Shown piece after piece: positions 5,899 to 14,993 of a DNA stretch of 45,113 bases. The stretch covers positions 1-45,113 of the forward strand of contig JALFCG010000036.1 of the NCBI GenBank assembly GCA_022771265.1. Reading direction: 5' to 3'. The position numbers and the translations under genes were made by a program. Numbering within the stretch: position 1 is the stretch's first letter; every line of letters begins with the position of its first letter. The notes below the pieces were generated by a model, which was given only the letters and a program-made list of their open reading frames with translations, had not been told where the DNA came from and made no database searches. The stretch is from Prevotella sp. GTDB taxonomy: Bacteria; Bacteroidota; Bacteroidia; Bacteroidales; Bacteroidaceae.

Positions 5899-6795
5899 AT
5901 GGGTAGTACCACATTCACAGAGACCCTCACCACAGCTGTCGAGCAGCTCTCCGACCCTGCGTCGCTGAAAGGTCTCTTCCATCAGCATCAGGATGGCAAT
6001 CCGCTTCCTTCGGGCAAAGTGCTCGAAGAGATAATCGATTTGTCAAGAGCCATCATCTTCCCAGGCTACTACGGCAAGTCGAAAATTAACAAGCACACCA
6101 TAAAATACCATATAGGAATGGCAGTGGAAAGGCTCTCGAAACTACTCGAGGAGCAAGTGCTCGCAGGGCTGTGCTTCAACTGCCCCAACAGCGGGAAAGG
6201 CGAAAACTCAGCCTGCCGCGCGAAGGCAAGGGAGAAGGCAATGGCTCTCGTGGCGCGACTGCCCGAAATAAGAAGGGTGCTCGCCACCGACGTGGAGGCG
6301 GCATTCAACGGCGACCCCGCAGCCGAGAGCCATGGCGAAATCATCTCGTGCTATCCTGTCATCAAGGCACTCACCAACTACCGCATCGCCCACGAGCTTC
6401 ACCTGCTCCACGTGCCGCTCATACCAAGAATCATCGGCGAGATGGCACACTCGGAAACCGGCATCGACATTCATCCCGCTGCTACCATAGGCGAATATTT
6501 CACCATCGACCACGGCACGGGAGTGGTCATCGGAGCTACATGCATCATAGGCAACCACGTGAAGCTATATCAGGGAGTGACACTCGGCGCGAAGAGCTTC
6601 CCGCTCGACGACAACGGCAACCCGATAAAGGGCATACCCCGACACCCGATACTCGAAGACGACGTCATCGTCTATTCCAACGCCACCATCCTCGGACGAA
6701 TAACCATAGGACGAGGAAGCATCGTTGGGGCGAACATCTGGGTGACCGAGGACTTGGAACCTAACAGCAAAATCATTAAGAAATTGAATAATTGA
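5899..6795 (+). CDS. cysE: Serine O-acetyltransferase
   Basis: The enzyme acetylates L-serine with acetyl-CoA, the first committed step of cysteine synthesis. The C-terminal half shows the left-handed beta-helix hexapeptide repeats, with DHGTGVVIGATCIIG carrying the catalytic His and Asp, then LYQGVTLGAKSFP and GSIVGANIWV. The N-terminal half (about 160 residues) is the helical SATase region of the longer EpsC/SrpH-type form seen in anaerobes, including a Cys-containing loop LCFNCPNSGKGE. The start at 5899 follows a good promoter; the in-frame extension upstream would include the promoter itself. A 36-base gap separates it from the methyltransferase gene. Confidence 0.9.
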   Translation: MGSTTFTETLTTAVEQLSDPASLKGLFHQHQDGNPLPSGKVLEEIIDLSRAIIFPGYYGKSKINKHTIKYHIGMAVERLSKLLEEQVLAGLCFNCPNSGKGENSACRAKAREKAMALVARLPEIRRVLATDVEAAFNGDPAAESHGEIISCYPVIKALTNYRIAHELHLLHVPLIPRIIGEMAHSETGIDIHPAATIGEYFTIDHGTGVVIGATCIIGNHVKLYQGVTLGAKSFPLDDNGNPIKGIPRHPILEDDVIVYSNATILGRITIGRGSIVGANIWVTEDLEPNSKIIKKLNN

Positions 6796-6831
6796 AATTT
6801 TTAAGACAGAAATAAACATAACAAGACATAA

Positions 6832-8349
6832 ATGGAACAAGAATTCGAAATGATTGCCAAGACCTTCATGGGACTTGAACCCGTGCTGGCAAAGGAACTG
6901 ACACATCTGGGAGCTAACAACGTGGAAATCGGACGACGAATGGTGTCGTTCACCGGTAACAAGGAAATGATGTACCGGGCAAACTTCCAGCTGCACACAG
7001 CCATAAAAATACTGAAACCAATCGCACGATTCAAGGCACTCACTCCCGACGAGGTGTATGAAGGAGTGAAAAAAGTCGATTGGACGAAATATCTCTCCAA
7101 CGACAAGACCTTCGCCGTCGATTCAGTAGTGTTCTCAGAAGAGTTCAAGCACTCGAAGTTCGTGGCTTACAAGGTGAAGGACGCCATCGTCGACCAGTTC
7201 CGAGAGACAACAGGAACAAGACCCAACATCTCCGTGGCAAATCCCGACCTCAGGCTTAACATACACATCGCCGAAGACAAGTGTACGCTCTCGCTCGACT
7301 CCAGCGGCGAAAGCCTCCACCGACGCGGCTACCGACAGGAAAGCGTCGAGGCACCAATCAACGAAGTGCTCGCGGCTGGCATCATACTGCTGACAGGATG
7401 GAAAGGCGACACCGACTTCATCGACCCGATGTGCGGCTCGGGAACATTCGCCATCGAGGCGGCACTCATAGCCAAAAACATGGCTCCCGGAATATTCAGA
7501 AAGGAATTCGCCTTCGAGAAATGGAACGACTTCGACGCCGACCTCTTCGACGCGGTGTATAACGACGATTCGGAAGAACGTGAGTTCAACCACCACATCT
7601 ACGGCTACGACATCGACATGAAAGCTGTCAACACAGCACGCATGAACGTCAAGGCTGCCGGACTGTCAAGCATCGTCACCATCGACTGCGCCGACTTCAA
7701 GGACTTCCAGCAGCCGAAGGAGAAAAGCATCATGGTCACCAACCCACCCTACGGCGAACGCATCTCAACGCCCGACCTGCTCGGCACCTACCGCATGATA
7801 GGCGAAAGGCTGAAGCACCATTTCCACGACAACGAGGCATGGGTGCTGAGCTACCGCTCGGAATGCTTCGACCAGATAGGTCTCAAGCCTTCTATAAAAA
7901 TACCTCTCTACAACGGCTCGCTCGAATGTGAACTGAGAAAATACCAAATATTCGACGGACCACTCAAGGACTTCCGAAGCGAAGGAGGCATAGTAAAGAC
8001 TGAAGAGGAAAAGAAGGCAATGGCTGAAAAACACCGCTTCAAGAAAAACCGAGAGTTCAAAAAACGAATCGACGAAAACGAAGAAAACGAAGAGGGCGAC
8101 ATCCGTTCATTCAAGTTCCACAGATATGACCTTGAACGATTCGACACCAACAAGCGACGACGCAACTCCGACAGCGACTCATTCGCCGACAAGAGAGACA
8201 GAAAGGGAGACAGAAAGGGCGACTGGAAAAACGACAGGAGAAACGACCGAAAGGGCGACAGGAGAAACGACTGGAAAAACGACCGAAAAGGCGGAAAGAA
8301 CTTTAGTAAAGGCGGACGAAAATTCAACAGATATGACGACGAGGATTAA
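6832..8349 (+). CDS. THUMP-domain 23S rRNA guanine methyltransferase, RlmL-like
   Basis: This is a class I SAM-dependent RNA methyltransferase of the RlmL/YcbY N-terminal type (G2445 of 23S rRNA in E. coli). It opens with the ferredoxin-like and THUMP regions (residues about 1-160), followed by the SAM site DPMCGSGTFAIEAAL near residue 197 and the catalytic NPPYGERI near residue 303. After residue 385 comes an extremely charged tail, with short repeats of the type DRKGDRKGDWKND about residues 450-490, likely an RNA-binding extension common in Bacteroidota homologues. The end of the gene overlaps the start of the peptidase gene by 17 bases. The rRNA target is inferred from family, not shown. 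Confidence 0.85.
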   Translation: MEQEFEMIAKTFMGLEPVLAKELTHLGANNVEIGRRMVSFTGNKEMMYRANFQLHTAIKILKPIARFKALTPDEVYEGVKKVDWTKYLSNDKTFAVDSVVFSEEFKHSKFVAYKVKDAIVDQFRETTGTRPNISVANPDLRLNIHIAEDKCTLSLDSSGESLHRRGYRQESVEAPINEVLAAGIILLTGWKGDTDFIDPMCGSGTFAIEAALIAKNMAPGIFRKEFAFEKWNDFDADLFDAVYNDDSEEREFNHHIYGYDIDMKAVNTARMNVKAAGLSSIVTIDCADFKDFQQPKEKSIMVTNPPYGERISTPDLLGTYRMIGERLKHHFHDNEAWVLSYRSECFDQIGLKPSIKIPLYNGSLECELRKYQIFDGPLKDFRSEGGIVKTEEEKKAMAEKHRFKKNREFKKRIDENEENEEGDIRSFKFHRYDLERFDTNKRRRNSDSDSFADKRDRKGDRKGDWKNDRRNDRKGDRRNDWKNDRKGGKNFSKGGRKFNRYDDED

Positions 8350-10480
8350 AACACTTGCAATGGCTATTATGGCTACAATAGGCTTTACGGCAACTGCCCA
8401 ACAGCTGAAGCAGTTCACACTCGAAGACCTCAACTTCGGTGGCAACAACTACAGGAACATGACACCGAAAAACATGTTCCTCTCGTGGTGGGGCGACAAA
8501 CTCATCATTCACGACGTGGAATACCTTGAGGCAATGGACATGAAGACTGCAAAGCGCGACACCTTATTTAATATAAAGGACGTGAACGCGCAGCTCAAGG
8601 ACGACAAGGTCTATTCGCTGCTCTATGCCAACTGCCCCTACGCCGACAAGACGGAGGTGGTGCTGATGTCGAAAAAGTCGATACTGACATACGACTTCAG
8701 CAAAAAAAAGGTGGTGTGGAAAATCGACAGCCACAACAGTTCGGCATCAAAATTTTGCAATGAGTCGAAAGCCCTTGCCTATATAGAAAACAACCAGCTC
8801 CACGTGACCGAGGCCAACAACCAAGACCGACAGCTGACCACCGACGGCAGCCGAGAGATTGTGTATGGACAAGCCGTTCACCGCAACGAGTTCGGCATCG
8901 AGGAAGGGCTCTTCTGGAGTCCCGACGGGAAGCGACTCGCCTTCTACCGAATGGACCAGTCGATGGTGACCGACTATCCGCAGGTGAACACCTTCGAGCG
9001 CGAGGCGACTCTCGAACCCGACAAATACCCTATGGCGGGAATGACAAGCCACAAGGTGACCGTAGGAGTGTATGACCTCGAAACGAAGAATACCATCTAC
9101 CTCAACGCAGGCGACCCTACCGACCGCTATTTCACCAACATCTCGTGGAGTCCCGACGCAACGACCATCTACATGTTTGAACTCAACCGCGACCAAAACG
9201 ACTGCCGACTCGTCAGCTACAATGCCGCAACAGGCGAGAAAAAAGAAGAGCTCTACCACGAGACCCACGAGAAATACGTGGAGCCGCTCAACCCGCTCAC
9301 CTTCCTGCCATGGGACGCGACAAAGTTCCTGATGCAGAGTCAGAAGGATGGCTACAACCACCTCTACCTCTACGACCTTAAGAAGAAGGCAGCAAGACAG
9401 GTGACCAAAGGTAACTTCGTGATAGAGAGCCTCTTGGGATTCAACAAGAAGACAAAGACAGCTGTGGTGCTTGCCAATGCCGACAGCCCTATACAGAGAA
9501 ACATCTACACCGTTGACCTGAAAAGCGGAAAGATGCGACGCATCGACAACGGAGATGGAATGCACCAGGCACAACTCTCCGAGTCGGGAGCTTTCGCGGC
9601 AGACAAATATTCCGCTCCCGACACTCCACGCAACATCGACCTCATAAACACCGCAACGGGCAAGGCTTCACGACTGATGACCGCCGAGAACCCATGGAAA
9701 GGATACAACATCCCCGAATACTCTTGCGGCACACTGAAGGCAGCCGATGGAGTGACCGACCTCTACTACCGAATGGTGAAACCCGTAGGCTTCGACCCCG
9801 AGAAGAAATATCCTACAGTCATCTATGTATATGGCGGTCCTCACGCCCACAACGTGGATGCCTCATGGCACTACGGAAGCCGCTCGTGGGAAACCTACAT
9901 GGCGCAGAAGGGCTACCTGCTCTTCATTCTCGACAACCGGGGAAGCGAGCGACGCGGACGCGACTTCGAGCAGGCGACATTCCGACAGCTCGGACAAGTG
10001 GAGATGGCTGACCAAATGAAAGGTGTCGAGTTCCTCAAGTCGCTGCCTTACGTGGACAAAGACCGGATGGGCGTACACGGATGGAGCTTCGGCGGATTCA
10101 TGACCACATCGCTCATGTGCAACTACCCCGACGTGTTCAAGGTGGGAGTGGCAGGAGGACCTGTCATCGACTGGAAATGGTATGAGGTGATGTATGGCGA
10201 ACGCTATATGGACACTCCCGAAGCAAACCCCGAAGGCTACGAGAAGACAAGCCTTCTCAACAAGGCAAAAAACCTGAAGGGAAAGTTGCAGATAATCATA
10301 GGTATGAACGACCCTACGGTGGTGCCACAGCACGCACTGCAGTTCCTCAACGCCTGCGTTGAAGCCGGCACACAGCCCGACTTCTTCGTCTATCCCGGCG
10401 AGGGACACAACATGATGGGACACGCCAGTGTTCACCTGCACGAGAGAATAACACAATATTTTGAAGATTATTTGAAATAA
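8333..10480 (+). CDS. Dipeptidyl peptidase IV, S9 family, secreted
   Basis: The 715-residue product starts [23 protein letters not shown] by the chosen ATG at 8333, a signal peptide ending at an Ala-x-Ala-Gln-like site; longer starts lie inside the methyltransferase gene and have no such signal. Residues about 40-470 are the eight-bladed propeller ([14 protein letters not shown] is a typical blade). The alpha/beta hydrolase domain carries the triad Ser585 (GWSFGGF), Asp660 (NDPTVV) and His692 (GEGHNM). It should remove X-Pro dipeptides from peptides in the periplasm, supporting peptide use as carbon and nitrogen source. The 17-base overlap with the gene upstream suggests translational coupling. 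Confidence 0.9.
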   Translation: MTTRIKTLAMAIMATIGFTATAQQLKQFTLEDLNFGGNNYRNMTPKNMFLSWWGDKLIIHDVEYLEAMDMKTAKRDTLFNIKDVNAQLKDDKVYSLLYANCPYADKTEVVLMSKKSILTYDFSKKKVVWKIDSHNSSASKFCNESKALAYIENNQLHVTEANNQDRQLTTDGSREIVYGQAVHRNEFGIEEGLFWSPDGKRLAFYRMDQSMVTDYPQVNTFEREATLEPDKYPMAGMTSHKVTVGVYDLETKNTIYLNAGDPTDRYFTNISWSPDATTIYMFELNRDQNDCRLVSYNAATGEKKEELYHETHEKYVEPLNPLTFLPWDATKFLMQSQKDGYNHLYLYDLKKKAARQVTKGNFVIESLLGFNKKTKTAVVLANADSPIQRNIYTVDLKSGKMRRIDNGDGMHQAQLSESGAFAADKYSAPDTPRNIDLINTATGKASRLMTAENPWKGYNIPEYSCGTLKAADGVTDLYYRMVKPVGFDPEKKYPTVIYVYGGPHAHNVDASWHYGSRSWETYMAQKGYLLFILDNRGSERRGRDFEQATFRQLGQVEMADQMKGVEFLKSLPYVDKDRMGVHGWSFGGFMTTSLMCNYPDVFKVGVAGGPVIDWKWYEVMYGERYMDTPEANPEGYEKTSLLNKAKNLKGKLQIIIGMNDPTVVPQHALQFLNACVEAGTQPDFFVYPGEGHNMMGHASVHLHERITQYFEDYLK

Positions 10481-10482
10481 AC

Positions 10483-11751
10483 ATGAAAATATTACTTTTA
10501 GGAAGCGGCGGTCGCGAACACGCCTTGGCATGGAAAATCGCACAGAGCGAGAAATGTGAGAAACTATACATCGCACCGGGAAACGCAGGCACAGGAAACT
10601 GTGGCGAAAACGTGAACATCGGAGTCAACGACTTCGGCCAACTGAAGAATTTTGTCTATACCAACAAGGTGGACATGGTGGTCGTAGGACCTGAAGACCC
10701 ATTGGTGAAAGGAATCTACGACGAGTTTGCCAACGACCCCATAACCTGCAACATCCCAGTGATAGGACCTTCAAAGGCAGGAGCAGTGCTCGAAGGCTCC
10801 AAGGACTTCGCAAAGGCGTTCATGCAGCGCCACAACATTCCGACAGCACGCTACAAGACCTTCGACGGGACAACCGTTGAGGAAGGACTGAAATTCCTTG
10901 AGACACTGAAAGCTCCTTACGTGCTGAAGGCCGACGGACTCTGCGCAGGAAAAGGAGTGCTCATCCTCCCGACCCTCGACGAGGCAAAGAAGGAGCTGAA
11001 GGAAATGCTCGGAGGAATGTTCGGCAACGCCTCAGCACAAGTCGTCATCGAGGAGTTCCTCAGCGGAATAGAGTGCTCGGTGTTCGTGCTCACCGACGGA
11101 AAGAACTACAAGATTCTGCCCGAGGCGAAGGACTACAAGCGCATCGGGGAAGGCGACACAGGACTCAACACAGGAGGAATGGGAAGCGTCACACCTGTAC
11201 CTTTCGCCACAAAGGAGTGGATGCAGAAGGTCGAGGACCGCATCATTCGTCCTACCGTGGAAGGACTTGCCGAGGAAGGCATCCTCTACAAGGGCTTCAT
11301 CTTCTTCGGACTCATCAACGTCGAGGGAGAGCCGATGGTGATTGAATACAACTGCCGAATGGGCGACCCTGAAACCGAGAGCGTCATGCTACGACTGAAG
11401 AGCGACATCGTTGATCTCTTCGAGGGTGTAGCCAACGGCGACCTTGACAAGCGAGCCATCGAGTTCGACGAGCGTGCTGCCGTTTGCGTGATGCTCGTCA
11501 GCGGCGGATATCCTCAGGAGTACAAGAAAGGCTACGCCATCAGCGGCATCGGCGACGTGGAAGGAAGCATCGTCTTCCATGCAGGAACAGCCGAGAAGGA
11601 TGGACAGGTCGTAACCAACGGCGGACGCGTGATAGCTGTCAGCTCCTACGGCAAGGACAAGACAGAAGCCCTGCAGAAGTCGTTTGAGGAAGCTCAGAAA
11701 ATCAACTTCACCGACAAGTATTTCCGACGTGATATAGGAAAGGACTTATAA
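10483..11751 (+). CDS. purD: Phosphoribosylamine-glycine ligase
   Basis: PurD joins glycine to 5-phosphoribosylamine with ATP in the second step of purine synthesis. The 422-residue length is normal. The N-terminal Rossmann-like start [26 protein letters not shown], the ATP-grasp lysine region [11 protein letters not shown], and the Mg-binding [12 protein letters not shown] are all present. It starts two bases after the peptidase stop, so it is likely co-transcribed. A structured 155-base gap follows. Confidence 0.95.
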   Translation: MKILLLGSGGREHALAWKIAQSEKCEKLYIAPGNAGTGNCGENVNIGVNDFGQLKNFVYTNKVDMVVVGPEDPLVKGIYDEFANDPITCNIPVIGPSKAGAVLEGSKDFAKAFMQRHNIPTARYKTFDGTTVEEGLKFLETLKAPYVLKADGLCAGKGVLILPTLDEAKKELKEMLGGMFGNASAQVVIEEFLSGIECSVFVLTDGKNYKILPEAKDYKRIGEGDTGLNTGGMGSVTPVPFATKEWMQKVEDRIIRPTVEGLAEEGILYKGFIFFGLINVEGEPMVIEYNCRMGDPETESVMLRLKSDIVDLFEGVANGDLDKRAIEFDERAAVCVMLVSGGYPQEYKKGYAISGIGDVEGSIVFHAGTAEKDGQVVTNGGRVIAVSSYGKDKTEALQKSFEEAQKINFTDKYFRRDIGKDL

Positions 11752-11795
11752 GCCTCCTTCCCCTCTCCAGTAGAAAAGGGGAGCTTAACCGACAA

Positions 11796-11835
11796 GTGCT
11801 CGAGACATCACCGGGAATGTGGGTGTCTCGCGCAC
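11796..11835. terminator. Imperfect hairpin after purD
   Basis: GTGCTCGAGACA (11796-11807) pairs with TGTCTCGCGCAC (11824-11835) with one mismatch in twelve. A smaller stem CCCCT/AGGGG lies just upstream (11760-11764 and 11777-11781). No T-run follows either, so termination is plausible but not certain. Confidence 0.4.
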
Positions 11836-11906
11836 ACACAACGCAGGAAGAAATGAATGATGCAGGTTTATTAAGTTAGAGGAAAACGTCAGTAAAGAAA
11901 GAATGA

Positions 11907-12851
11907 ATGAAGAGACTACAGAACAAGATTGCTGAGAGCCGACTGACTCTGCCCATAACAGCAGCTTACGCCTCGTTGGTGTGGGCACTGGGTGGAGCGG
12001 TCGTGGATCAGATGTGGATGCAGTTCGCATGCTTCGTGCTCACCACCTACGTGATTGTGGAGCTTAACACCACTTTCGTGTTGTTGAGAACCTACAGTCG
12101 CATGGTGTCGTGCGTCTTCCTGTGTCTCACCTGTAGCTCCCCCTTCCTCTTCCCTGCCATCGACGGAGGCATAGTGGCACTGTGCTATTCCATCATGTAC
12201 ATGCCATTGTTCAATGGCTATCAGGACAGGACTTCGCCAGGGTGGAACTTCTACGCCTTCCTCGCCCTCGGAGTGGCAAGTTTGCTCTGGGTGCAAATAC
12301 TGTACTTCGTCCCGCTGATGTGGATTTTCATGGTGTTCAGCCTCAGGTCAATGTCGTGGCGAACGTTCTTTGCGAGCTTGCTCGGGCTCATCACTCCCTA
12401 TTGGTTCGCCTCGCTGTGGTTCATCTTCACCGAAGACATCGCGACACCAATAGCCCACTTCACGCAACTCACTGAATTCATGCCGTTATATGGTGAGACA
12501 TCTAACCTGCTTTCAGTTTACGAGTCGCTTGGAGCAAGCCGTTGCCTGACCTTTGCCGTTGTCACTCCTATGTTATTCACAGGTATTATCCATTATCTTC
12601 GCAAGAGACAAAACGACAAGCTGAACACGAGAATGTATTATAGTGTGTTCATAGTCAACACAATAGCCGCTTTGACGTTAACAATACTTCAACCACAGCA
12701 TTTTGACTTCACGTTCCGAATGGCAATAGTAAGCGGAAGCCCTGCAATAGCCCACTTCCTGACCCACACACGGACGTTCATCACCAACATCTCGTTCATC
12801 GTCATGCTCACCGCGACAGTGGCGCTGACAATAGTGAATCTCTTGATATGA
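11907..12851 (+). CDS. Multi-pass membrane protein of unknown function
   Basis: The 314 residues hold about nine or ten hydrophobic segments with short loops and no recognisable catalytic motif. A middle stretch FNGYQDRTSPGWNFYAFLALG followed by SLLWVQILYFVPLMWIF resembles uncharacterised Bacteroidota membrane proteins of the DUF6427 kind, but this is a weak resemblance by eye. It begins the run that continues with the YqaA-like protein seven bases downstream and the metal importer genes, so it may be co-transcribed with them. Confidence 0.7.
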   Translation: MKRLQNKIAESRLTLPITAAYASLVWALGGAVVDQMWMQFACFVLTTYVIVELNTTFVLLRTYSRMVSCVFLCLTCSSPFLFPAIDGGIVALCYSIMYMPLFNGYQDRTSPGWNFYAFLALGVASLLWVQILYFVPLMWIFMVFSLRSMSWRTFFASLLGLITPYWFASLWFIFTEDIATPIAHFTQLTEFMPLYGETSNLLSVYESLGASRCLTFAVVTPMLFTGIIHYLRKRQNDKLNTRMYYSVFIVNTIAALTLTILQPQHFDFTFRMAIVSGSPAIAHFLTHTRTFITNISFIVMLTATVALTIVNLLI

Positions 12852-12858
12852 AAACGCA

Positions 12859-13311
12859 ATGGAAGCAATAATATTATTCCTGTTGAATTACGGATATTTT
12901 GGAATGCTCGTAGCGGCATTCATTGCGGGGAGTTTCTTCCCTTTCAGCAGCGAGGCAATCATGGTAGGACTTCAGGCTGCAGGACTTGACCCTACAATGC
13001 TCATCGTCTATGGAACAATAGGCAACGTGCTCGGCTCACTCTTCAACTATTGGGTAGGGAGAATGGGTAAGACGGAATGGATTGAGAAATACCTCCACGT
13101 GAAAAAGAAAGACCTCGACAAGGCGAGACGATTCATGGCAGGGAAAGGTGCATGGTCAGGACTGTTCACCTTCCTTCCTATACTCGGCAGCGCCATCGCC
13201 ATCCTGCTCGGACTGATGCGAGCCAACTTTCCTATCGTGGTCGTCAGCATCACCATCAGCAAACTATTCAGATACGTTCTCCTCGTTTACGGGGCAAGTC
13301 TAATAATATAA
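12859..13311 (+). CDS. YqaA-type small membrane protein (VTT/DedA superfamily)
   Basis: The 150-residue protein has hydrophobic segments around a central polar loop. It shows the YqaA pattern: an N-terminal GSFFPFSSEAIM, then GTIGNVLGSLFNYWVGR, and a C-terminal G-L-x-R-A-N-F segment. YqaA proteins belong to the SNARE-associated/VTT superfamily, some of which move polyprenyl phosphates or lipids across the membrane. It sits between a multi-pass protein and a metal-binding lipoprotein gene with gaps of 7 and 4 bases. Its substrate cannot be told from sequence. Confidence 0.8.
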   Translation: MEAIILFLLNYGYFGMLVAAFIAGSFFPFSSEAIMVGLQAAGLDPTMLIVYGTIGNVLGSLFNYWVGRMGKTEWIEKYLHVKKKDLDKARRFMAGKGAWSGLFTFLPILGSAIAILLGLMRANFPIVVVSITISKLFRYVLLVYGASLII

Positions 13312-13315
13312 CACA

Positions 13316-14194
13316 ATGAAACTGACAAAAACAATACTGATGGCATTTCTCGTTATCGCATTTTGCAGCTGCAACGAGAACAAAACGGAGAAAACAGTAA
13401 TCACCGTTTCCATCGAACCGTTAAGATACTTCGTAGGGCAAATCGCAGGCGACAGGGCTGAAGTAGTCTCGCTCGTGCCAAAAGGATGCAGCCCTGAGAC
13501 TTACGAGCCGACAGCCAAACAAATGGTTGACCTGAGCAAGAGCGTTCTATTCGTGAAGATTGGAGACCTCGGCTTCGAAAAGACATGGATGAAGAAGCTC
13601 GACTCCTTCAGCAGCCACATAACAATCATCAACTCTTCTGAAGGCATCAGGACAGTGGAAACGTCAACAAAAGGCGTTACCGACCAGCACACATGGATGT
13701 CAACACAAAACGCGCTCATAATAGCTAAGAACATCTATGAGGCTCTGATAAAAGTTGACAAACAGTCAGAGGTGTATTACAAGCAACGCTATGACTCACT
13801 CGTGGCTCACATCGCAGCTACCAACGACGAGATAAGCCAAAAGGTAAAGGCTACGACAACCCGTTCGTTCATCATCTACCACCCTGCCCTAACCTACTTT
13901 GCCCGCGACTACGGATTCACACAGTTCGCCCTCGAAGAGGACGGACGCGAGCCTTCGGCAGCTTCACTCGCCTCGCTCATCACCAAGGCAAAAGAAGCTG
14001 GCACAAAACTGATGTTCGTACAAAAAGAATTTGACAACCGCAACAAGGAGATAATACTTTTGGAAACAAATGTGAAAACCATCGACATCAATCCGCTCGA
14101 CTATGACTGGACAAAGCAGATGACAAACATTGCCGATGCGCTTGCCTCGCAGGACACCTTGTCGGTCAAGCAACATGCCTCAATAGAAAAATGA
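13316..14194 (+). CDS. Zinc/manganese-type ABC transporter substrate-binding lipoprotein
   Basis: This cluster 9 (ZnuA-like) binding protein is 292 residues. The N-terminal signal ends in FCSC, so Cys19 is the likely lipidated residue. Likely metal ligands are His125 (TDQHTWMST), His189 (YHPALTYF) and an acidic residue in the NPLDYDW segment (about Asp262). The position of the first canonical His (SPHxYEPT in ZnuA) is Glu61 here (SPETYEPT). The long His-rich loop of true ZnuA is absent. It overlaps the ATPase gene by ATGA. The metal is not certain: zinc, manganese or iron would all fit. Confidence 0.85.
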   Translation: MKLTKTILMAFLVIAFCSCNENKTEKTVITVSIEPLRYFVGQIAGDRAEVVSLVPKGCSPETYEPTAKQMVDLSKSVLFVKIGDLGFEKTWMKKLDSFSSHITIINSSEGIRTVETSTKGVTDQHTWMSTQNALIIAKNIYEALIKVDKQSEVYYKQRYDSLVAHIAATNDEISQKVKATTTRSFIIYHPALTYFARDYGFTQFALEEDGREPSAASLASLITKAKEAGTKLMFVQKEFDNRNKEIILLETNVKTIDINPLDYDWTKQMTNIADALASQDTLSVKQHASIEK

Positions 14195-14865
14195 CGAAAG
14201 ACAGGAACATCATAATCAACCTTGACCATGTGACAGCCGGTTACGACGGACGAGCACAAATAAGTGATGTGACCCTCAGCATCGCCGACAATGACTTTGT
14301 GGGAATCATCGGCCCTAACGGAGGCGGCAAGACAACTCTACTGAAAACCATTATCGGCATCATAAAGCCAATGGAAGGAAAGGTCAGCTACCTTTGCGAC
14401 GGACTCCCTGCCGACAAGCTCATTTTCGGCTATCTGCCACAATACAACAACATCGACCGCGACTTCCCGATCAAAGTGGAAGACATGGTACTGCAAGGAC
14501 TCAACTGCCGAAAGCCACTCCTCTCAAAATTCAACAAGCGACACAAGGAAGAAGTGAAGAACGTGCTCTCGCAGCTGGACATCAGCGACCTTGCCCAGCG
14601 ACCAATAAAGGAGCTGAGCGGCGGACAACTACAAAGGGTGCTTCTCGCAAGAGCCGTGGTCAGCCAGCCCGACGCTCTCCTGCTTGACGAGCCCAACACG
14701 TTCATCGACCACAAGTCGCAGGAACAGATGTTTGAGCTCATCGAACGAATCTCTCCCAAGTGTGCAGTCGTCATGGTCAGCCACGACATCGACAAAACGC
14801 GACAACTCGCCACAACAATAGTCGAAGTGAACGAAAAGGTCACCATCAGAACACAAAGACCTTGA
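14191..14865 (+). CDS. Metal ABC transporter ATP-binding protein, ZnuC-like
   Basis: The ATPase of 224 residues has Walker A GPNGGGKTT, a Q-loop LPQYNNID, the signature LSGGQLQRV and Walker B LLLDEPNTFID; the usual T of DEPT is N. It should energise uptake of the metal delivered by the overlapping lipoprotein gene. The membrane permease (ZnuB type) that normally completes this system does not follow: the next gene is a DUF2723 protein behind its own promoter. The permease is therefore elsewhere, or one of the two upstream membrane proteins acts in its place, which is speculative. Confidence 0.85.
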   Translation: MTKDRNIIINLDHVTAGYDGRAQISDVTLSIADNDFVGIIGPNGGGKTTLLKTIIGIIKPMEGKVSYLCDGLPADKLIFGYLPQYNNIDRDFPIKVEDMVLQGLNCRKPLLSKFNKRHKEEVKNVLSQLDISDLAQRPIKELSGGQLQRVLLARAVVSQPDALLLDEPNTFIDHKSQEQMFELIERISPKCAVVMVSHDIDKTRQLATTIVEVNEKVTIRTQRP

Positions 14866-14945
14866 CAAAAGTTATTTTTATAGAATTGTTACACTAAAAA
14901 AGCAAAAAAATCACGGTTTTATTCTTCTTTTTAAGCTATTTGCTG

Positions 14946-14953
14946 TAACTTTG
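14946..14953 (+). promoter_or_regulatory. -7 element of the DUF2723 gene
   Basis: TAACTTTG fits TAnnTTTG and lies 40 bases before ATG 14994. The -33 region is only T-rich. Confidence 0.5.
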
Positions 14954-14993
14954 CACACTCAAAGGCAGATAACTCAAAAAAACAGTATAAGGA

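Noticed and set aside
8126..8332. Longer peptidase start inside the methyltransferase gene
   Set aside because: The extension is the Thr/Glu-rich shadow of the Arg/Asp repeat tail and would bury the signal peptide.
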